From contig JAJYOH010000204.1 of NCBI GenBank assembly GCA_021796315.1, positions 1 to 9,283 of the forward strand: DNA of 9,283 nt, in the 5' to 3' direction. This stretch comes from Chloroflexota bacterium (GTDB lineage Bacteria > Chloroflexota > Anaerolineae > Anaerolineales > Villigracilaceae). Below, one piece after another: positions 1 to 5,180 of the stretch; position 1 is the stretch's first letter; the number at the start of each line of letters is the position of its first letter. The notes beneath the pieces are model-generated. The model was not told the origin of the DNA. It saw only the letters and a list, made by a program, of their open reading frames with translations, and did no database searches. Position numbers and translations under genes: made by a program.

Positions 1-52
1 AGCAGGACGCCGCAGCAATAAACAGAGTCTTACGCGAGAGTGTGATCTCCAT
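1..52 (-). CDS. Start of an exported protein (partial, runs off the window)
   Basis: Only the first 17 codons are visible, beginning MEITLSRKTLFIAAASC. An ATG at 52..50 is preceded by AAGGA (65..61) at 8 nt spacing, a good ribosome binding site. The peptide has a basic n-region (Arg7, Lys8) followed by a short hydrophobic stretch, as at the start of a secretion signal. The Cys at residue 17 could be a lipobox cysteine, but Ala-Ala-Ser before it is a poor match and the signal may continue outside the window. It lies 18 nt after the stop of the exported protein at 71..550 and is probably co-transcribed with it. Function unknown. Confidence 0.6.
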   Translation of the reverse strand, partial: MEITLSRKTLFIAAASC

Positions 53-70
53 TTTTTTCTTCCTTGGGGA

Positions 71-550
71 TTAGGGATTGGTGTAAGGCCCGTACAGCAC
101 GCGGTCTAACATCCATCCGCCGCGCGCCGCGTCGTAGATCACGCGAATCACAACGAGGTGCCAGCGCGCATCTCGCTGCTGGGTGTATGTAACCGCGGTC
201 ATCTTCCAGAGTTGAGAGCCATCGTTATTTTGCTGCATCAAACTCACTTCGGTGATGTCGCCGCCGATCACGTCCTGACTTTTGTCCCAGATCGTGTCAG
301 CTTGATTGCTCCTGAAGTACGAGCAGGATGCCGTGGAGATCATCCGGTTGCAGACAAAATACATCCAGGCGAAATCATCAGCGACCGAGGCGTCCGTGGA
401 ATACATGGCGGACACAGCAGCCAGCGCAGGCTCGCGCATGGGTGCGCTAGGGAATGGTTGAACTTCTCTCGATACTTGAGCGTGAGCAGAAGTCAACGAC
501 ACTGAGAGAAAGACAAAGGCGATAGCGATGGCTTGCAATTTTCTGAACAT
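71..550 (-). CDS. Small exported protein of unknown function
   Basis: This is a 159-residue protein. The ATG at 550 is chosen over an upstream in-frame start near 604 because GGAGG (563..559) sits 8 nt before it, because the upstream extension would translate the terminator hairpin, and because this start gives a classic signal peptide: Arg3-Lys4, hydrophobic core to about residue 20, and an AHA|Q signal peptidase I site after residue 24. The mature part is about 135 residues with two cysteines (67 and 76). From about residue 98 it contains several predicted beta strands ending in WMLDRVLYGPY, a helix-then-sheet order seen in NTF2-like exported domains. That fold is only a guess. Its neighbour downstream also starts with a signal-like sequence. 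A terminator lies directly upstream, so its expression must depend on readthrough or on a promoter overlapping the terminator. Confidence 0.75.
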   Translation of the reverse strand: MFRKLQAIAIAFVFLSVSLTSAHAQVSREVQPFPSAPMREPALAAVSAMYSTDASVADDFAWMYFVCNRMISTASCSYFRSNQADTIWDKSQDVIGGDITEVSLMQQNNDGSQLWKMTAVTYTQQRDARWHLVVIRVIYDAARGGWMLDRVLYGPYTNP

Positions 551-558
551 GGCACATT

Positions 559-563
559 CCTCC
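559..563 (-). promoter_or_regulatory. Ribosome binding site that fixes the start at 550
   Basis: GGAGG on the minus strand, 8 nt before the ATG at 550. It begins only 14 nt beyond the end of the terminator T-tract, so ribosome loading and termination are very close together. Confidence 0.75.
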
Positions 564-577
564 GGGTCGAAAAAGTT

Positions 578-615
578 AAAAAAAAAAACAGCCCCTTCCG
601 TCAAGAAGGGGCTGT
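578..615 (-). terminator. Intrinsic terminator, minus strand
   Basis: A perfect 11-bp stem (588-598 pairing with 605-615; one arm reads ACAGCCCCTTC) closes a 6-nt loop, and on the minus strand it is followed by an uninterrupted T-tract down to 578. The plus strand has no T-tract on its exit side, so the terminator acts on minus-strand transcripts. It lies 131 nt past the stop of the gene at 747..1304 and just before the ribosome binding site of the next gene. The loop reads TTGACG on the minus strand, a 5/6 match to a sigma-70 -35 box. TTTAAC, a 4/6 match to the -10 box, lies 18 nt further on (580..575). Confidence 0.9.
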
Positions 616-664
616 CAGTATTCAGTCAGGCGACCAATAGAGACAATCCGTCTATCGAGATCAC

Positions 665-670
665 CTTATA
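665..670 (-). promoter_or_regulatory. Possible -10 box upstream of the terminator (weak)
   Basis: TATAAG on the minus strand matches the -10 consensus at 5 of 6 positions. A start near 658 would give the gene at 550 a leader of about 100 nt that contains the terminator hairpin. No acceptable -35 box lies 16-18 nt upstream, so this is only a candidate. Confidence 0.2.
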
Positions 671-678
671 AATGTCTT

Positions 679-788
679 GCTACTAGTACTCGCTCTTGCA
701 CTTGGAGTACTAACGAGCCGATTTTACGTTTGCTCATTGAAATTTGTCAAGGACGACTGGCACTCGCATTTGTACTTGGAGTATTCGC
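679..788. repeat. Imperfect direct repeat, 679-716 and 753-788
   Basis: Two copies share the block ACTCCAAGT (minus strand) and agree at roughly 80% of about 30 aligned bases. One copy encodes the Ser/Thr/Asn/Ala-rich C-terminal tail of the gene ending at 747. The other lies in the untranslated region beyond its stop, in a different frame. It looks like an old local duplication of the tail. Confidence 0.45.
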
Positions 789-1304
789 AATCTGTTGTAA
801 ATCTTGCATCGTTTGCAACTGAGCCGGAGTCGGAATATCGAGCCTCAGGTTGCAGTATGAAACATTTGGTAGGTTAACTTGGTCTGCCACTGCCCCACTC
901 CAGATCCACTCCTCGTATGTTTTCCACCAATCCTGCGAGAAGTGAGCGAGGTTGGTCCAGCCACGCGAATAATCGGTCACGAGAGCATTGAGGCCTGAGA
1001 ACGGAACTTCGACAACATCGCGAGACAAACTTGCTCCTTCGCACAACCCATGTCTAACGATAGAGCCATTTTGAGGGGTATTGTCCGTGTGAGGATGTGC
1101 TTGCTGATATTCGACTTCGGAGTTACGAAACGTGGTAGTACGCCACTGGACGAACTGCACATAGCTCAATCCCTTGAACTGCGGCAAGTCCATCGGCTGG
1201 GTCATGCGATAGCCGAAATACGCAATGGGAATCAAGGTCACGGCGATCACAGTCAGGATCGCAGCCTTGAAAATGGTCGAGAAAATTTTAGTGATAGTCT
1301 TCAT
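747..1304 (-). CDS. Membrane-anchored hypothetical protein
   Basis: This is a 185-residue protein that I do not recognise. The ATG at 1304 follows AAAGGAAAC with about 9 nt spacing. Residues 1-11 are basic and residues 12-32 form one hydrophobic segment with no evident cleavage site, so it is probably a single-pass protein with most of its mass outside the cytoplasm. The remainder is soluble and rich in aromatic residues, with two cysteines (88 in GLCEGA, 151 in SYCNL) that could form a disulfide outside the membrane. The tail from about residue 174 is a low-complexity Ser/Thr/Asn/Ala stretch matched by a duplicated copy downstream. It appears to be its own unit: a gap of about 590 bp precedes it and a strong terminator follows. 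Confidence 0.75.
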   Translation of the reverse strand: MKTITKIFSTIFKAAILTVIAVTLIPIAYFGYRMTQPMDLPQFKGLSYVQFVQWRTTTFRNSEVEYQQAHPHTDNTPQNGSIVRHGLCEGASLSRDVVEVPFSGLNALVTDYSRGWTNLAHFSQDWWKTYEEWIWSGAVADQVNLPNVSYCNLRLDIPTPAQLQTMQDLQQIANTPSTNASASRP

Positions 1305-1894
1305 GGTTTAGTTTCCTTTATTTGTTTCACCCAGCGATGATGATTTGCTCTCTGCTTCAGGGACCCCATACAGAGCAACATCACACAATCACAATGAATA
1401 GCCGGATATTGCGGTCTTATCTTGTGAGGGAAATCAGGTTGATCGATACAACTTTTCCCCGGTATGACCTAGATAGGCTGGAAACCCTTCAGTCTGTTAT
1501 CCGGAAACCTTTCGATGTTGTGTCTATAGCATTCAATAATAACCGTTTTATCGCAAAATACGCAACAATAAATTGAACCATAACGCCAATGGATTCTATC
1601 GAGTACTTTTTGGTGCATCGGGTTGCATCTGATTCCGGCACTAATCAGGAAAGGCGACCATCACTTTATTATTCTTCTTTTCGTCTTTCGTGTTCCTGTG
1701 AAATACCACTTCATCACGCACACGCTGCAAGATCAATTCGATACACAAACTCTAAGGTTTCTAAGCCAGCATACGGTGGTGGTCGCCGCTCGTCAAAGCT
1801 GCACAATTTGCAGACCATAGCAATATAAACATTTCCTTTAAAGAAGCCATGCCCTGGCAAATTATCTTTTATATCGCCATCATTCTAAGAATAT
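1305..1894. other. Gap of about 590 bp without a convincing intact gene
   Basis: No intact gene with a supported start is visible on either strand. A plus-strand open stretch (1322-1576, 84 codons) has no ribosome binding site and opposes every neighbouring gene. The minus strand holds three short staggered open stretches, listed separately. The promoter of the gene starting at 1304 should lie here, but I found no good -35/-10 pair. No clear intrinsic terminator follows the operon ending at 1895: the only nearby hairpin, GCCA/TGGC around 1847-1859, has a 4-bp stem and no T-tract. An 11-of-12 inverted repeat joins 1653-1664 and 1776-1787. Confidence 0.6.
1469..1818 (-). pseudogene. Possible frameshifted remnant of a small CxxC protein
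   Basis: Three minus-strand open stretches overlap in sequence, each in a new frame. The first (1818..1714, 34 codons) opens with an ATG as MVCKLCSFDERR and ends LAACA. The second (1751..1641, 36 codons) contains ILQRVRDEVVFHRNTKDEKK. The third (1660..1469, 63 codons) contains MHQKVLDRIHWRYG, CCVFC and a further Cys, then ends GFQPI. Read in series with two shifts of the same direction they give about 116 residues with a CxxC near each end, suggestive of a small metal-binding protein. The third could also be a 49-codon gene from the ATG at 1618. Against this, no ribosome binding site sits at a normal distance from either ATG, and the plus strand is also open over part of the region. Confidence 0.28.
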
Positions 1895-2632
1895 TCATTC
1901 ATCGTCTGCCATCCCGATACCGTTACTGGCTCGAACGATAATAAGGTTTGCTATAGCAATAGTCAATAGCCCTATTGCATGTACTCCTCCTCCATAACTG
2001 ACCGTAGATTGGGCCATAACGGTTATTATGCGTGAAGCCGCATCACTCGTAACACAGAATGTATCAAGGCTTGGGATAGCTGTTATAACGCCGACAAAAC
2101 CAATTCCAGTTGCAGCAACAAGCCCAATTGAAACCGGGCGAGAGGAGGTTTGCTTCAACATAAAAATGAGACTAACTAAACTACTTATGATTGCAACAGC
2201 TTGATTGAACAGAAACAGTACGCCCACGATTGGACTAGTACTAAAGAGGAATCTAACCATAACGAGTCCAGTAAAGGGTTTTCCACTCTCGGCAAGTTGA
2301 AAAAATTCGTTTTTGATTGGGCTTTTAAGTGCATCCAAGACTTCATTGGCGGTCAAGTCGGTAATCCCTTTCAGCCATTCATCGAGCCCAGGTAATTTCT
2401 TTATAATATTAATAACTTCAGTTTGTTTAGCTATCCACTGTGCATTCTGTTGAATAGTACCAGGATTGCCGAGCTTGATCCAAGGCAATAAAAAGAAGCT
2501 CGTGAGAGCCAGTATAGAGCCCATCCAAGAAACTACCAAAACTGTTGCCAGTTGTTTATTCTGGGATCGGGCGGTTAGAACAACTGAAAAGACCACACAG
2601 GCAACCAAAATCAATATAAAAATTGCTACCAT
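1895..2632 (-). CDS. Five-TM membrane protein, paralogue of its upstream neighbour
   Basis: This is a 245-residue integral membrane protein of unknown function. Hydrophobic segments lie at about residues 2-21, 29-52, 124-158 (possibly two helices), 167-187 and 217-233. A soluble, partly helical loop (about 55-120) separates the second and third. It is clearly related to the protein encoded at 2626..3339: both have a LTxSxFFxxPW-like end to the second segment (FLLPWIKL here), both have SPIVxVLxLF at residues 133-142, and both have a Pro-x-Leu-Asp-Thr motif after the fourth segment. The start overlaps the end of that gene by 7 nt, with GAG 6 nt before the ATG, which points to translational coupling. 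It is the last gene of the operon, and no terminator is evident after it. Confidence 0.85.
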   Translation of the reverse strand: MVAIFILILVACVVFSVVLTARSQNKQLATVLVVSWMGSILALTSFFLLPWIKLGNPGTIQQNAQWIAKQTEVINIIKKLPGLDEWLKGITDLTANEVLDALKSPIKNEFFQLAESGKPFTGLVMVRFLFSTSPIVGVLFLFNQAVAIISSLVSLIFMLKQTSSRPVSIGLVAATGIGFVGVITAIPSLDTFCVTSDAASRIITVMAQSTVSYGGGVHAIGLLTIAIANLIIVRASNGIGMADDE

Positions 2633-3339
2633 AACTCATTGCCTTCTAAGAAATCCTCTGCTTGACTAGCACCTGTCTGATTAATAATTTCAATCAATCC
2701 ACCTACTCCTAAGAGAAGCAAACCGGTTATGCATATCCAAGGTCCAATGCCTAAATGCGCGCCCAGGAGTGTAGCTAATAAACTAAGCTGAAAATTACTC
2801 TCAGCTCCAACAGTATCCAAGTGAGGCAAGAGCAGAAGCAATGTCAAAGCGGTGAAAGAGGAAAAGCAGAGAAGTATCCAACCACCAATTCGGGCAAATT
2901 TTGTACTCGGTGCAAACAAACCAAGAACAAAAACGATCGGCGAAATAAAAAGAGGAATGAGAGGCATCCAGGTAATAAACCATGTACCCATCCCCAAAGT
3001 TGGAATTAAGTGTATACCGACCCCATTCAATCGGGTAAGTCTTTCAAACCATTTAACTAAGGTGCCCATCCATTCAATGCCAAATCTTTGGATTAAGAAA
3101 ACCACTAAGTCTCCAGGAATTAATACGCGCAATAAAGCCGGCGTTGGGTCTAAATAGCTTGCAAAATCGAATACTATCCACGGCTCAAAGAAAAAAGCGG
3201 AAAATGTCAGGAACATACCAAGTAGAGTAATAGATCCGAACCGGACGCTAGGATTACTTTGGCGTAAAAATTTCCAAATAACAAAAATAAATATCCAGAC
3301 CACTATTAGAACAATAGTAACCAGATGAAAACCAAACAA
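2626..3339 (-). CDS. Five-TM membrane protein, TTG start
   Basis: This is a 237-residue integral membrane protein of unknown function. Segments lie at about residues 5-25, 35-58, 120-143, 150-171 and 191-218. The loop between segments two and three (about 59-118) is the only sizeable soluble part. No ATG or GTG lies between the in-frame stop near 3381 and the first hydrophobic segment, so the start is taken as the TTG at 3339, which has GGGAG (3351..3347) exactly 7 nt upstream. Shared motifs with the next gene (FFEPWIVF; SPIVFVLGLF at residues 133-142; PHLDTV) show a tandem duplication followed by wide divergence. It lies 47 nt after the upstream stop and overlaps the next gene by 7 nt. Confidence 0.85.
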   Translation of the reverse strand: MFGFHLVTIVLIVVWIFIFVIWKFLRQSNPSVRFGSITLLGMFLTFSAFFFEPWIVFDFASYLDPTPALLRVLIPGDLVVFLIQRFGIEWMGTLVKWFERLTRLNGVGIHLIPTLGMGTWFITWMPLIPLFISPIVFVLGLFAPSTKFARIGGWILLCFSSFTALTLLLLLPHLDTVGAESNFQLSLLATLLGAHLGIGPWICITGLLLLGVGGLIEIINQTGASQAEDFLEGNELW

Positions 3340-3346
3340 TGATATG

Positions 3347-3351
3347 CTCCC
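3347..3351 (-). promoter_or_regulatory. Ribosome binding site supporting a TTG start
   Basis: GGGAG on the minus strand, 7 nt before the TTG at 3339. It is the main evidence for this rare start codon, since no ATG or GTG is available upstream in frame. Confidence 0.65.
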
Positions 3352-3386
3352 ATCAGCGAAAATAATGTTGACGAAGACTTATCCGA

Positions 3387-5180
3387 CTAAGCTGTTGCCT
3401 CGCCAAGAATTTTTTCCCAATCGCCTTTTCGGGGTTCAGGAAGAAGTCCAAGATTTTTCAAACTCACAAATATCTGGACAAGATATTTCCGCTTATCCCG
3501 CTTCTTGGCAGACTCCCTCGCATGGATACGATTCCCTGTCTCCACGATTCTACACTGTTCGTCGAACCATTCATAGAACTTATCATCGATTAGTAAAGAA
3601 AAAGATTCGACACACTTTGAAGGAATGTCTTCCGATATAAGTAAACCGCCCAGTAACTCAGACTTTTTCTTATTAGACAAGGAACTCCTAGACAATAGGC
3701 CCTTTATCATTTCTGTAATCTTTCGCTCTATCCAGTCGGGGTCAGGTTCTTCAAGTTGCCATTCCTGCCTTTTTCCGTCAAAACTCGCAAAACTCGCATC
3801 GACATTGAAGAGCCGGGATTCATCTGGTAAAACCGTAATATTCCAATCCACACCTGTTCCGAATCTATTAACATTCACTTGTTTGTAACAACCGATTATC
3901 AGATTTTTTAACTCTTCTAGATTTACATCGCTCGCTTCCATGTTGTCGCGAAGATAATCAAAATCCTCCTTTACTTTTGAAACCATTACGGCAAGGCGAT
4001 CACGTATTTCCCATTCTTTTCGATCTATATATTCTCTGATCCACTCGCGGTCGTTCTGAGTAAATTCCAGGTTCTCCGTTATCCAATCCTTCAAGTCGCG
4101 TAAAGCGCGAATATTACGCTTCTGATACGCATCATTTATTCTTACCATCAGTTTAGGTCGAGAAACCTCTATTTTGGCCAAATACCTTTTGTGAAATTGC
4201 CGAACACCCCAAGGCAAAGCAAGAACAAAAAACACAACAACACTTGCAATCATCAGGATTCCCCAGAGGCTTCCCACAGGAAACCACGTTGAAATCATAA
4301 AAAGGGTTAGAAAACCAGAAATCAAAATGGCGGAAAGCACCATAATTTTCCATAACCCCATTTCGATCATTTCCTCATTTATCTTTTTCTGCGCGCTTAC
4401 CAAGATCCTTTCCGCTAACCACACCATGGCGATAACAAACAATGGAAGGAGACGGTTAGACCAAGGAGGAAGCAACAAATTTATGAATGCCGTCTGCTCC
4501 AAAACTCCAGATGAGTTCACTTTTATGCAAATTTGTTTGTTTTGCTCACCTTCACTCAATCCAAGATTTCCACAACCATTGTCGGTTCCCCATGTTATCA
4601 AATCTCTTCCGTCAGAATAAAAAGTTAGTTTTAAATAAGATGAGTTTCTATAATCCTGTGGAGAAACGGGCAAGCGCATAGATATCGCATAACTCGCGTT
4701 AGCCGACGAATCGGAGCAATATGTAAGTTGCATCATTTCGAGGATTCCTTCGGGCAACTGTTCACATGGCGATGATGCATTCAATAGAGCAAAAAAAGCC
4801 TTTTTTGTAGTCGTCGCATTAGTTTTAAGATCAAAAAGCTCCCCTTGAAGCATAAAAGTAAGTACATTTCTGCCAGCCATGGTCGAAGATCCGCTTGAAG
4901 CAGCGGCAAGAGTGGGTGAGTAAACATTGGAATTGTTATATACTGTAACAGTTAATTGGGTATCGTCAAAGTTAGTAATATATTTAGGGACATACACTCT
5001 CAAATGCATATCTTGGTGCTGATTCAAGGGTTTAGAATCGAGGTATAAATAAAAATCATTCTCGCGACTTGATAAAGGATTGTATAAACATAAATAATAA
5101 ACTAGAAAGAGAACAATGGTGAGACAAACAGCCACCAGCCAGCCATTAATGGTAAGTAAAAAGCCATTCTGTTCCTTCAC
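3387..5180 (-). CDS. Four-TM protein with large external domain and helical cytoplasmic tail
   Basis: This is a 597-residue protein from a GTG at 5180. An ATG five codons upstream (5195) is less likely because it has no ribosome binding site, while GGAGG sits 7 nt before the GTG and the GTG forms a GTGA overlap with the preceding stop. Predicted layout: TM1 about 9-31; an external domain about 32-239 rich in Ser, Thr and Asn with cysteines at 139, 155, 203 and 218 that could form two disulfides; TM2-4 at about 240-262, 278-299 and 304-325; then about 270 residues in the cytoplasm, mostly charged helices (KDWITENLEF, YIDRKEWEIRDRL) and ending in a basic segment. No catalytic motif is recognised. 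Its place right after a vWA lipoprotein and before two membrane proteins suggests it links a surface component to the cytoplasm, which is inference. Confidence 0.85.
   Translation of the reverse strand: MKEQNGFLLTINGWLVAVCLTIVLFLVYYLCLYNPLSSRENDFYLYLDSKPLNQHQDMHLRVYVPKYITNFDDTQLTVTVYNNSNVYSPTLAAASSGSSTMAGRNVLTFMLQGELFDLKTNATTTKKAFFALLNASSPCEQLPEGILEMMQLTYCSDSSANASYAISMRLPVSPQDYRNSSYLKLTFYSDGRDLITWGTDNGCGNLGLSEGEQNKQICIKVNSSGVLEQTAFINLLLPPWSNRLLPLFVIAMVWLAERILVSAQKKINEEMIEMGLWKIMVLSAILISGFLTLFMISTWFPVGSLWGILMIASVVVFFVLALPWGVRQFHKRYLAKIEVSRPKLMVRINDAYQKRNIRALRDLKDWITENLEFTQNDREWIREYIDRKEWEIRDRLAVMVSKVKEDFDYLRDNMEASDVNLEELKNLIIGCYKQVNVNRFGTGVDWNITVLPDESRLFNVDASFASFDGKRQEWQLEEPDPDWIERKITEMIKGLLSRSSLSNKKKSELLGGLLISEDIPSKCVESFSLLIDDKFYEWFDEQCRIVETGNRIHARESAKKRDKRKYLVQIFVSLKNLGLLPEPRKGDWEKILGEATA

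Noticed and set aside
1322..1576. Plus-strand open stretch of 84 codons as a gene
   Set aside because: It has no ribosome binding site, opposes all neighbours, has no recognisable motif, and overlaps an equally plausible minus-strand reading.
1653..1787. Inverted repeat (1653-1664 with 1776-1787) as mobile-element ends
   Set aside because: The arms are only 12 nt with one mismatch and enclose about 110 bp with no transposase. No target-site duplication was seen.
1847..1859. Hairpin GCCA/TGGC as terminator of the large operon
   Set aside because: The stem is 4 bp and no T-tract follows on the minus strand.
2852..3157. 101-codon plus-strand open stretch
   Set aside because: It is antisense to a multi-TM gene. 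Its Lys/Asn-rich composition is what the complement of hydrophobic codons gives.
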